Part shown: positions 1-6,819 of the stretch, in pieces
How the letters are laid out: every line of letters begins with the position of its first letter
Numbering within the stretch: the stretch's first letter is position 1
Source: Planctomycetaceae bacterium
Lineage (GTDB): Bacteria; Planctomycetota; Planctomycetia; Pirellulales; UBA1268
Assembly (NCBI GenBank): GCA_003509235.1
Contig: DONH01000039.1
Location: 1-7,239 of the forward strand
Length of the DNA stretch: 7,239 nucleotides
Direction: 5' to 3'
The notes under the pieces: generated by a model
What the model was told of the DNA's origin: nothing
The model's input: only the letters and a program-made list of their open reading frames with translations
Databases searched by the model: none
Translations under genes and position numbers: made by a program

Positions 1-68
1 TTCAAATCATGAGCGAACAGATGGACAAGATGTTTGCGAGACGGTTGGGGGGCACAGTCCATCCATGA
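1..68 (+). CDS. C-terminal tail of an upstream gene (partial, unidentified)
   Basis: One frame stays open from position 3 to a TGA at 66-68 and encodes about 21 residues ending in ARRLGGTVHP. The stop overlaps the sialidase ATG as ATGA (65-68), the same junction seen between the last two genes of the window, which is the main reason to believe it is a real gene end. The tail is hydrophilic and basic and too short to assign to a family. A second frame, in phase with the sialidase, is also open across 2-64 but has no ATG, GTG or TTG there, so it is probably not a longer sialidase N-terminus. The gene would belong to the same operon. Confidence 0.45.
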   Translation, partial: QIMSEQMDKMFARRLGGTVHP

Positions 69-1282
69 TGTATTCCCACTACTTCTCTCGACTTTTTGTC
101 CGACTTATCCTCTTCTTACTGCTACAGAACTTAGCAATGGTGGCACGAGCGGTAGAAGTTCGTCCTATTTTCAAGAAGAGTGTGCTTTTTAAAGAACAAA
201 CGGATGGCTACACGCTCTACAGAATTCCTGGAATCGTGGTCACTCGTGAGAATACGATCTTAGCGTACTGCGAAGGGAGAAAATTTCGAAATGCCGACCG
301 TGGTGAAATTGAAATTTTGATGCGACGAAGCACCGATCGTGGGAAGACATTTTCTCCACCCTTTCAGGTTGCTCACCTTGGCCCCCGACTACCACGAAAC
401 CCGGTCCTTCCTCCAGGAAAAGAAGGTAAAGATATGGGAGGTCCAGATGAACAGACGGTAAATAATCCCGTAGCAATCGCAACCCATTCGGGCCGTATTC
501 ATCTCGTGTACTGTGTTGAATACATGCGTTGCTTCATCATTCACAGCGACGATGACGGCAAAACGTGGTCGTCACCGAGAGAGATCACAAAAGCTCTTGA
601 TACATGCCGCTCTGTCATTGATTGGCAGGCTATTGCAACCGGGCCCGGGCACGGCATTGAACTTACCAGCAAAAGACTCGTTGTTCCGATCTGGTTAGCT
701 GACTATCGACCTACGAGGACAACAAAAGGTGTTGCGACGACGCTCGTTAGTGATGACGGCGGCACAACATGGTCAACCGAAGAGATTTCCATGATCGGTG
801 GCGGTGAAGCAAACGTTGTCGAGTTATCTGACGGCAGCGTCATGCTGACTACCAGAAATGGTGATCCACGTCAGCGCAGGCTTGTATCTTTCAGCGATGA
901 TGGTGGAACAGGATGGTCGTCTCCTGACATCATCAAAGAAATCAAGGAGCCCGGTTGCATGGCAGGCGTGACTAGCTTGCGATCACATACAGGGGAGGAT
1001 GCTGCAATTCTGTTCTCGAACGTGCAGGTGACGAAACGAAAGCACTCGGCGAGAAAAAATCTTACTATCCATGTCAGTCATGATGACGGCATGTCATGGT
1101 CTACAAGTAAAACAATCGAACCCGGACCGAGCGCATATAGTGATCTCGCTGTACTCGATGATGGAACTATCTTGTGCTTCTATGAATCTGGTATTGCACA
1201 GCCAAAGATCAAAAGAAATCGAGACTGGGCCTATGCGAATCTTACACTCGCTCGATTCAACCTTGCTTGGATAAAGGAATAA
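65..1282 (+). CDS. Secreted exo-alpha-sialidase (GH33-type, BNR/Asp-box propeller)
   Basis: Predicted retaining exo-glycosidase of 405 residues that removes terminal sialic acid or a related nonulosonic acid; it would act in the periplasm or outside the cell. Residues 1-30 form a signal peptide with a hydrophobic core at about 11-26 and likely cleavage after VARA. The RIPG motif lies at 53-56. Five Asp boxes (S-x-D-x-G-x-T-W type) start at S89, S161, S229, S277 and S338, as expected for a six-bladed propeller. Hand alignment to bacterial sialidases gives a full active site: arginine triad R53, R264 and R330, acid/base D78, and the Tyr/Glu pair Y358 and E248. ATG at 65 overlaps the upstream stop; ATG at 68 is an equally possible start. 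A G-run at 47-52 is a poorly spaced Shine-Dalgarno, so translational coupling is likely. GH33 also includes Kdo-type hydrolases, so the exact sugar is open. Confidence 0.88.
   Translation: MMYSHYFSRLFVRLILFLLLQNLAMVARAVEVRPIFKKSVLFKEQTDGYTLYRIPGIVVTRENTILAYCEGRKFRNADRGEIEILMRRSTDRGKTFSPPFQVAHLGPRLPRNPVLPPGKEGKDMGGPDEQTVNNPVAIATHSGRIHLVYCVEYMRCFIIHSDDDGKTWSSPREITKALDTCRSVIDWQAIATGPGHGIELTSKRLVVPIWLADYRPTRTTKGVATTLVSDDGGTTWSTEEISMIGGGEANVVELSDGSVMLTTRNGDPRQRRLVSFSDDGGTGWSSPDIIKEIKEPGCMAGVTSLRSHTGEDAAILFSNVQVTKRKHSARKNLTIHVSHDDGMSWSTSKTIEPGPSAYSDLAVLDDGTILCFYESGIAQPKIKRNRDWAYANLTLARFNLAWIKE
1273..1278 (+). promoter_or_regulatory. Shine-Dalgarno of the first sulfatase, fixes its start
   Basis: AAAGGA lies 6 bases before ATG 1285 and inside the last codons of the sialidase gene. 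It supports ATG 1285 over the in-frame TTG at 1267, which would overlap the sialidase and put six extra residues before the signal peptide. Confidence 0.75.
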
Positions 1283-1284
1283 AA

Positions 1285-2775
1285 ATGGCAGACAGAAGAA
1301 TTTATTTTTTTATGGTAATTGTAACAACGCTCACGACTACGTTTACTGCAGATGGCAGCCAACCAAATATACTTTTAATTGTCTCAGAGGATAACGGCCC
1401 TGAGGTCGGTTGCTATGGCGACCCTTACGCGCGGACTCCAAATATCGATCGTCTTGCAGAAGAAGGCCTTCTCTTTCGAAATGCTTACGTTCCGCAGGCT
1501 GGCTGCAGTCAGTCGAGGGCCAGTTTTCTCACTGGTTTATATCCGCACCAGCATGGTCAGATCGGCCTCGCAACATGGGGTTTTCGGCTCTATCATGACA
1601 CGACTCCCAATCTACCTCGTATCTTGAAAAAAACTGGCTATCGAACAGGGTTAATTGGCAAGCTCCATATCAACCCAGCTTCTGCTTTCCCGTTTGATCT
1701 CCATGAAATTTCAACAGCGAACTTCCAACGCAATGGCCTTGCTGACTACGCTAGACACGCCAAGGAATTTATCAGTGCTGGCGATAAACCTTTTTTCTTA
1801 AGTGTGAACTATCCTGATGCACACGACCCGTGGATTCGACAGGTCGATGGGTTACCCAAAAAACCTCAGAAGAGGGACGACGTTACACCCATGGCATTTA
1901 TGGGTGTTGATTCACCAGCATTTCGTGATCTGGCAGCCGACTATTACAACTGCATGAGTCGCCTCGACTCTCTGATTGGTGATCTCTTACAAGTCCTGGA
2001 AGATTCCGGGAAGGGTGAGAATACAATCGTGATTTATATCGGTGATCATGGGGCTGACATGCTGCGAAGTAAACGCACATGCTATGAAGGCGGCCTACGA
2101 ATTCCAATGATCATGCGATGGCGCGGTCAGATAAAACCACATATCTGTAACAAACTTGTCTCGACGCTCGATATCATGCCAACGGTCCTCGACGCGGCAG
2201 GTGCTGAAAAGGTCGATGGTTTACCGGGAGAAACTCTTCAACCCCTGTTTAAGGGCCAGCCCGTAAGTTGGCGGGAGCATTTCTTTGCTGAGTATCACAC
2301 CCATGCAGCAGCACCAAACTTTTTCCCACAACGTTGTGTCAGAAATAGGCGATACAAACTCATCGAGAGCCTGCTTCCTGACACGGTCCACCCAGACTAT
2401 GAAAAAACGATTGCAAAACTTCAAAAGGATTATGACGACCAAGATTATGCAGGTCGTTTCGACATTCCAGCGATGATAGCTAGTGCGCCTCACGAAGTTC
2501 GAAAAGCATATGCGATTATGCGACAGCCACCGAGATTTCAGCTGTATGATCTACAGGACGATCCCTATGAATTTAAAAACCTTGCTGAAATTCCAGAGTA
2601 TTCGACTGTTCTTGATGATCTTAAACAACGGCTGACTGTCTGGCGTCGGGAAACACATGACCCGTTACTTGAGCCTGAAAAACTTGAACGCCTAAAGCAA
2701 GAGGTACAGCTAGTGAAAAAAAAATCTGATGGAAAAAAACACACCTGGCTTTATCCAGAATATCTCGTGGAGTAG
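1285..2775 (+). CDS. Exported S1 sulfatase, heparan N-sulfatase (sulfamidase)-like
   Basis: Formylglycine-dependent sulfatase of 496 residues. Residues 1-24 are a signal peptide and the alkaline-phosphatase-like core begins at QPNILLIVSEDNG (26-38), where E35/D36 occupy the calcium-site position. The active-site signature is CSQSR at 74-78, followed by ASFLTG; C74 would be oxidised to formylglycine. Other expected active-site residues are K126 and H128 (GKLH), H180-D181 and D254-H255 (GDHG). Overall layout follows human sulfamidase (SGSH): GLIGK-H followed by PFD near 136-138, a PFFLSV strand at 169-174, and a W-RRETHDP segment at 453-460 near the C-terminus. This suggests an N-sulfoglucosamine sulfohydrolase-like enzyme (SulfAtlas S1_8, from memory), but O-sulfatase activity cannot be excluded. 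The third signature position is Q instead of Pro/Ala. The gene begins 2 bases after the sialidase stop. The C-terminus is lysine-rich with A9 and A7 runs in the DNA. No maturase gene is in the window. Confidence 0.85.
   Translation: MADRRIYFFMVIVTTLTTTFTADGSQPNILLIVSEDNGPEVGCYGDPYARTPNIDRLAEEGLLFRNAYVPQAGCSQSRASFLTGLYPHQHGQIGLATWGFRLYHDTTPNLPRILKKTGYRTGLIGKLHINPASAFPFDLHEISTANFQRNGLADYARHAKEFISAGDKPFFLSVNYPDAHDPWIRQVDGLPKKPQKRDDVTPMAFMGVDSPAFRDLAADYYNCMSRLDSLIGDLLQVLEDSGKGENTIVIYIGDHGADMLRSKRTCYEGGLRIPMIMRWRGQIKPHICNKLVSTLDIMPTVLDAAGAEKVDGLPGETLQPLFKGQPVSWREHFFAEYHTHAAAPNFFPQRCVRNRRYKLIESLLPDTVHPDYEKTIAKLQKDYDDQDYAGRFDIPAMIASAPHEVRKAYAIMRQPPRFQLYDLQDDPYEFKNLAEIPEYSTVLDDLKQRLTVWRRETHDPLLEPEKLERLKQEVQLVKKKSDGKKHTWLYPEYLVE
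2769..2772 (+). promoter_or_regulatory. Shine-Dalgarno of the first divergent propeller gene
   Basis: GGAG lies 5 bases before ATG 2778, within the final codons of the preceding sulfatase, whose TAG stop sits between the two. It confirms the start and suggests reinitiation. Confidence 0.65.
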
Positions 2776-2777
2776 CA

Positions 2778-4037
2778 ATGAGCATGCTGTCCGTTCTGCG
2801 TTTCATTGGAATTCTTCTTACCCTGACTCGTGTTGGTGGTTTTCAACCCACGCTGGCAACAGAGGTATTTTCAGAGCCAGTCGTCTCTCATCATCTTCAA
2901 TGGTCAGCCGACGAACAGCTCGACTTCCGCTACCGTTTCCTGAAAAAAATCAAAGTGGAAACGCTCAAATATGCCACTCCAGACACTGGTATGTTTAATC
3001 ATCACCCATATCTGGCAAAATTTGAAAATCACCTCTTCGCGTGCTGGGACACTCAGGTCCGCGATGAGAATACTTCTGGCCAGCATGGCGTCTTCTGCTT
3101 TTCAAGTGATCAAGGACAAACATGGACCGCACCGCGCACCCTCTTTCCACCCTTGGCACCCAACATCCCAGCCTCCGAAACGATCAAGCCAGGTGCATTT
3201 CAAACGTCACAAGGATTTTGTGAAATTGATAATGAATTATTTGCAATTTCAGTTGTTGATATAGATTTGAAAGATAAGATTTTTCGTTTCAATGAAGTGT
3301 CTCGAAAACGGGTTGGCTTACTCGCCCGCAAAGTTTTTGTTGACGGAAGCCTTGGTGATATCTTCTGGGTTTCAGGCGGTCTCCACACACGTATTTATGA
3401 CCTGCCAAACTTTGCAAAAGGGCAAGAAACTCTCATCAAAAAAATTAATACCTACCTGGGGCAGCCTGCCAATCTTCCACAACTGATTTTTGGACCAAAA
3501 ATTCATCCCGATTCAGATGATAAACACCGAATGACAGAACCCAGTCCACCCTGGCAACTTGATGACGGCACGTGGGTACGACTTTTTCGAGATGCAGGCA
3601 GTACGATTGCAACGTCCCGTGCCGATGTTGAAGCAACCAAGAGTCGACGAAATTACGTCACCTTTTCCGCTGATCATGGAGCACACTGGAGCGTGCCGAT
3701 CCGTACAGATTTTCCAGATGCGTGCGCGCGGTCCAACTCGGGCAGGCTACCCAGCGGAATTTTCTACGTCATCAATAACGTTCTTCCCATGTCTCCAAAA
3801 CACGGTGGGCGATCGATGCTCGCAATCTCCCTATCTGATGACGGGCTCAATTTCGATCGCTGTGCAGTCATTCGTTTTATTGCACCACCTCTTCGACAAA
3901 AAGGAAAGGCGAAGGGAAATGGCTACGCATACCCTCATTCAGTTGTGATGGCGAAAAAACTTTGGCTTATCTACTCGGTGAATAAAGAAGATATCGAGAT
4001 CTGCCAACTATCAATTGAAGAACTCAAATCTCTCTGA
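2778..4037 (+). CDS. Secreted sialidase-superfamily beta-propeller, divergent, probable glycosidase
   Basis: Protein of 419 residues with an N-terminal signal (hydrophobic about 4-17, cleavage near TLA-T at 28) and BNR-type repeats. Clear Asp boxes start at S109 (SSDQGQTW) and S297 (SADHGAHW); a degenerate one (SLSDDGLNF) lies at 351-359. Aligned by hand with the upstream sialidase, E254 matches the catalytic Glu, R271 the second Arg, R345 the third Arg and Y385 (in YPH) the catalytic Tyr. The first Arg of RIP appears to be H75 (HHP at 75-77), and the acid/base position is near D96/E97. The C-terminal motif YSVNKEDIEI (399-408) is distinctive. It could be a glycosidase acting on a sugar acid other than sialic acid; a non-catalytic binding role is the alternative. 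It is flanked by sulfatases on both sides, starts 2 bases after the first, and is followed by a 25-base gap. Confidence 0.78.
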   Translation: MSMLSVLRFIGILLTLTRVGGFQPTLATEVFSEPVVSHHLQWSADEQLDFRYRFLKKIKVETLKYATPDTGMFNHHPYLAKFENHLFACWDTQVRDENTSGQHGVFCFSSDQGQTWTAPRTLFPPLAPNIPASETIKPGAFQTSQGFCEIDNELFAISVVDIDLKDKIFRFNEVSRKRVGLLARKVFVDGSLGDIFWVSGGLHTRIYDLPNFAKGQETLIKKINTYLGQPANLPQLIFGPKIHPDSDDKHRMTEPSPPWQLDDGTWVRLFRDAGSTIATSRADVEATKSRRNYVTFSADHGAHWSVPIRTDFPDACARSNSGRLPSGIFYVINNVLPMSPKHGGRSMLAISLSDDGLNFDRCAVIRFIAPPLRQKGKAKGNGYAYPHSVVMAKKLWLIYSVNKEDIEICQLSIEELKSL

Positions 4038-4062
4038 GCCACTATCTCCATATCCAACTCAC

Positions 4063-5598
4063 ATGAACAAGCAAAAATACTTCCTTCGACTATACAAAAG
4101 TCTGGTGCAGATAAAACAAGAACTGTCATGCACACAGTTCGTGGGGTCCATTCTTTGGGTGATTCTCGTACACGTTACCGCCACGACCTTGCTCACTGAA
4201 TACGTATTAGCAGCACGACCTAATGTTCTGATGATCGTGCTTGATGACATGAATGATTGGGCTGGCTGCCTACACACCCAACAAGATGTCCAGACACCAC
4301 ATATCGACCGCCTGGCAGAAAAGGGAATGTTGTTTACGAACGCTCACTGCGCTGCGCCAGTATGCAATGCATCACGTGTGGCTACACTTACTGGCCGACA
4401 ACCCGGAAGTACCGGCATCTATGACAATGGTGTTCGGTGGCATGAAGCAATGCCGGGGATTCCCTCTATCCCGAAACACTTCAAAGAGAATGGCTATCAT
4501 GTCGCCGGTGGTGGAAAGATTTATCATCACATGCCAGGCTTTAATAGAACGTCAGACTGGGATGAGTACTTTGCGCAAGCTTTTGATGGCCATTATCAGA
4601 ATCAACTGCATAGCGGACTGGACGTAAGTAATTTTCATTTCCCATCCGGCTTTCCGCTCAACAATCTTCCGAGCGTGAAAGCCTTGAAAAAACCGCCAAA
4701 AAATCCTCGTGAATTTGATTGGGGACCACTCGATAAAGAAGACCTCGAAACTGGTGATGGCAAGATGGTGAAATGGGCCATCAACTTTCTTGAAAATGCA
4801 CCCAACGAACCATTTTTTCTTGCCGCTGGAATCTATCGGCCGCATCTTCCGTTTTACGCACCAAAGGAATACTTCGACTGGTATGTCGAAGAAGATCTGC
4901 GGAAACCACCACTCAAGGCGGACGACCTCGACGATCTTCCCACAACGGCCCTGAAGTTTGCAGCCCAACGACGGAAAGACTATGAACTCATTCTTCAAAA
5001 AGGAAGATACAAAGAACTATTACAGGCCTATCTCGCCAGTATCTCATTTGCCGATGCAATGGTTGGTCGACTCATCGACGCAGTCGAGCAGAGCCAACAT
5101 GCGGATAACACAATCATTGTTTTATGGTCAGATCATGGATGGCACTTCGGTGAAAAAAGACATCTACACAAATTTACACTCTGGGAGCGATCTACTCGAA
5201 TTCCATTTATTATCGTTGCACCAGGCATCACTGAGAAAAATACAATCTGCGATCAACCTGTTGGCATGATCGATCTGTTTCCCACACTGAATACGCTTTG
5301 CTCACTGCCTCTTGTTTCGTCACTCGACGGCCAGAACATTGAACCCCTTCTCAGAAACCCAGAGCAACAGTGGGACCGACCAGCTCTTACAACACACGGA
5401 CAAGGAAACCACGCAGTCCGATCACGCAAGTGGCGATATATTCGCTACGCCGACGGAGGTGAGGAACTCTACGATCATTCGCAAGACCCAAATGAATGGA
5501 CGAACCTTGCATGGCAACCAGAGTTTATCGATATCAAAAATAATCATGCACAATGGCTTCCAAAAACAGATGCCGTTCCAGTTCGCAAGAAGAAGTGA
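4063..5598 (+). CDS. Exported S1 sulfatase, iduronate-2-sulfatase-like
   Basis: Formylglycine-dependent sulfatase of 511 residues. A signal or anchor segment lies at about 27-46 behind an unusually long basic N-region, with likely cleavage near 50. The core begins at RPNVLMIVLDDMNDW (52-66), where D61/D62 are metal ligands. The signature CNASR (101-105) fits C-x-[PA]-x-R exactly, with C101 the formylglycine precursor. K152 and H155 (GKIYH), H261 (YRPHLPF) and D357-H358 in SDHGWH follow the family, as does HKFTLWE at 369-375. PVCN-SR followed by TGIYDN (117-122) and the SDHGWHFGEK block are typical of iduronate-2-sulfatase relatives (SulfAtlas S1_7, from memory); bacterial members act on several sulfated glycans, so the substrate is open. 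No Shine-Dalgarno precedes ATG 4063. GTG 4105 (497 residues) or TTG 4015, which overlaps the previous gene, are alternative starts. The C-terminus is basic (VRKKK). Confidence 0.85.
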   Translation: MNKQKYFLRLYKSLVQIKQELSCTQFVGSILWVILVHVTATTLLTEYVLAARPNVLMIVLDDMNDWAGCLHTQQDVQTPHIDRLAEKGMLFTNAHCAAPVCNASRVATLTGRQPGSTGIYDNGVRWHEAMPGIPSIPKHFKENGYHVAGGGKIYHHMPGFNRTSDWDEYFAQAFDGHYQNQLHSGLDVSNFHFPSGFPLNNLPSVKALKKPPKNPREFDWGPLDKEDLETGDGKMVKWAINFLENAPNEPFFLAAGIYRPHLPFYAPKEYFDWYVEEDLRKPPLKADDLDDLPTTALKFAAQRRKDYELILQKGRYKELLQAYLASISFADAMVGRLIDAVEQSQHADNTIIVLWSDHGWHFGEKRHLHKFTLWERSTRIPFIIVAPGITEKNTICDQPVGMIDLFPTLNTLCSLPLVSSLDGQNIEPLLRNPEQQWDRPALTTHGQGNHAVRSRKWRYIRYADGGEELYDHSQDPNEWTNLAWQPEFIDIKNNHAQWLPKTDAVPVRKKK

Positions 5599-5622
5599 GA
5601 TACCCTCGGAAACGAATCAGTT

Positions 5623-6819
5623 ATGAAACCAATTATTTTTCTTCTTTCCCTTCATTTATTTGCATTCATGTGCCTTAAATGCATGGCAACTCGTGCTGCT
5701 GGTGAAGAACCAACATATTCCGGCGATGTTACTGACGTCCGAACAATTCGGCACGTGAACCAACATCCACAAGCTTGGCGAATCTGGCAGCCTTTTATCA
5801 TTTCAGGTAATAAAAAAAATCATCTGATAGTCACGTATGGCGCAATGAGAAATGGCAAAAAAGACATGGGTGATATCTTTGCAACACGTTCAAAAGATGA
5901 TGGTGACACCTGGGAATCACCTGTTGTCATTTTTGACCACACCGAGCGACAGGGTGCTGTGCAATTCTGTTACGCCAATCCGGTTCTCTACCAAGCACCA
6001 GGACAGGATATTATCTGGTGCTTCTGTATGCGATGCCCAATCGCACAGCGAAATAGCGAAGAATCAACGCTGGCTGCAGCGTTTACTCCAGACGGTGGCA
6101 GCTCGTGGAGCCAGGTGGAAATGGCCATGCTGTACACGGGCCCACTCATTTTAAATGCTGCGCCGATTCAAACTGAAATCAACGGTTCATCTCGTTTTCT
6201 TCTCCCCGCACATCGCAATACTTTGGCTGCCGATCCTCGTGGCTCACGCGACCATTTTATTCTCAGCAGCACAAGTCTTTTGGAGTGGAGGCTTGAAGCA
6301 TTTATTCCACAGCCTACAAACGCTCGTGTTTTTCTTCATGAAGGAAATATTGCCAGAGGAGAAACCGAAGGTGAGCTCAAAATTGTTATGAGAACAGCCG
6401 ACTATGACCAGACAAATCTGACAACCTCTCCACCGCAAGCATATTCCAGTGTAAGCACCGATGGAGGCCATACATGGTCAGCATCTAAACCAGAAACGAG
6501 CCTTTATAACGCAAAAGCAAAGGGTTACTTTGGTAAATCGGCAACTGGTTCCCACATTTATGTCTATAACGATGGTCCATCGCAAGGAGATACTGCACCT
6601 GGCTTCCCAAATGGTGGGCGAACCTCATTGCGATATAAAACCAAGCCTGCCGGAGGAGTATGGGGGAAAGAACAAACGCTTTATCATGCTGGCATTAAGA
6701 ACTCATACCCGACGCTTCATGAGGTTACCCCAGGTGACTATCGTTGTGTCTGGGATAGCGGGACTCCAACAAAACCACGAACGCACATTCACTTTGGCAA
6801 ACTCAGGATAACTCCATGA
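5623..6819 (+). CDS. Secreted BNR/sialidase-like beta-propeller, divergent, probable glycosidase
   Basis: Protein of 398 residues with a signal peptide (hydrophobic about 4-18, likely cleaved near RAA at 24-26; no acceptable lipobox). Asp boxes start at S90 (SKDDGDTW), T155 (TPDGGSSW) and S278 (STDGGHTW). Hand alignment with the window's first sialidase puts E240 at the catalytic Glu, R257 at the second Arg, R333 at the third Arg, Y362 (SYPTL) at the catalytic Tyr and D81 at the acid/base Asp (D-x-G-[DE]-I). The first-Arg RIP motif is not conserved; the equivalent stretch reads WRIWQP (52-57), so R53 or Q56 could replace it. It resembles Pfam BNR_2-type proteins often annotated as exo-alpha-sialidase, but its specificity is unknown. 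It starts 24 bases after the second sulfatase; only a weak GGA at 5608-5610 precedes the ATG. It overlaps the aldolase gene by ATGA. Confidence 0.78.
   Translation: MKPIIFLLSLHLFAFMCLKCMATRAAGEEPTYSGDVTDVRTIRHVNQHPQAWRIWQPFIISGNKKNHLIVTYGAMRNGKKDMGDIFATRSKDDGDTWESPVVIFDHTERQGAVQFCYANPVLYQAPGQDIIWCFCMRCPIAQRNSEESTLAAAFTPDGGSSWSQVEMAMLYTGPLILNAAPIQTEINGSSRFLLPAHRNTLAADPRGSRDHFILSSTSLLEWRLEAFIPQPTNARVFLHEGNIARGETEGELKIVMRTADYDQTNLTTSPPQAYSSVSTDGGHTWSASKPETSLYNAKAKGYFGKSATGSHIYVYNDGPSQGDTAPGFPNGGRTSLRYKTKPAGGVWGKEQTLYHAGIKNSYPTLHEVTPGDYRCVWDSGTPTKPRTHIHFGKLRITP
6805..6808 (+). promoter_or_regulatory. Shine-Dalgarno of the aldolase gene
   Basis: AGGA lies 7 bases before ATG 6816. The ATG overlaps the preceding TGA as ATGA (6816-6819), so the aldolase is probably translationally coupled to the propeller gene. 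Confidence 0.7.

Noticed and set aside
541..1102. Recurring short DNA motif resembling GATGACGGC...TGG, as if a dispersed repeat
   Set aside because: Each copy is in frame and encodes an Asp box of the sialidase propeller, so it is a protein-level repeat and not a DNA element.
3559..3948. 129-codon plus-strand frame inside the first divergent propeller
   Set aside because: The host frame carries conserved Asp boxes and candidate catalytic residues through the same stretch; the alternative frame shows nothing recognisable.
4038..4062. 25-base gap before the second sulfatase as a regulatory site
   Set aside because: It is pyrimidine-rich with no inverted repeat or purine motif, so nothing supports a site beyond a plain intergenic spacer.
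4552..4998. 148-codon open frame on the minus strand
   Set aside because: It lies wholly inside the iduronate-2-sulfatase-like gene, and its translation has no recognisable motif or export signal. It is an antisense shadow.
5599..5622. 24-base gap before the third propeller as a possible terminator or promoter
   Set aside because: I see no hairpin followed by a T-run and no convincing -35/-10 pair; the gap is too short for an independent transcription unit.
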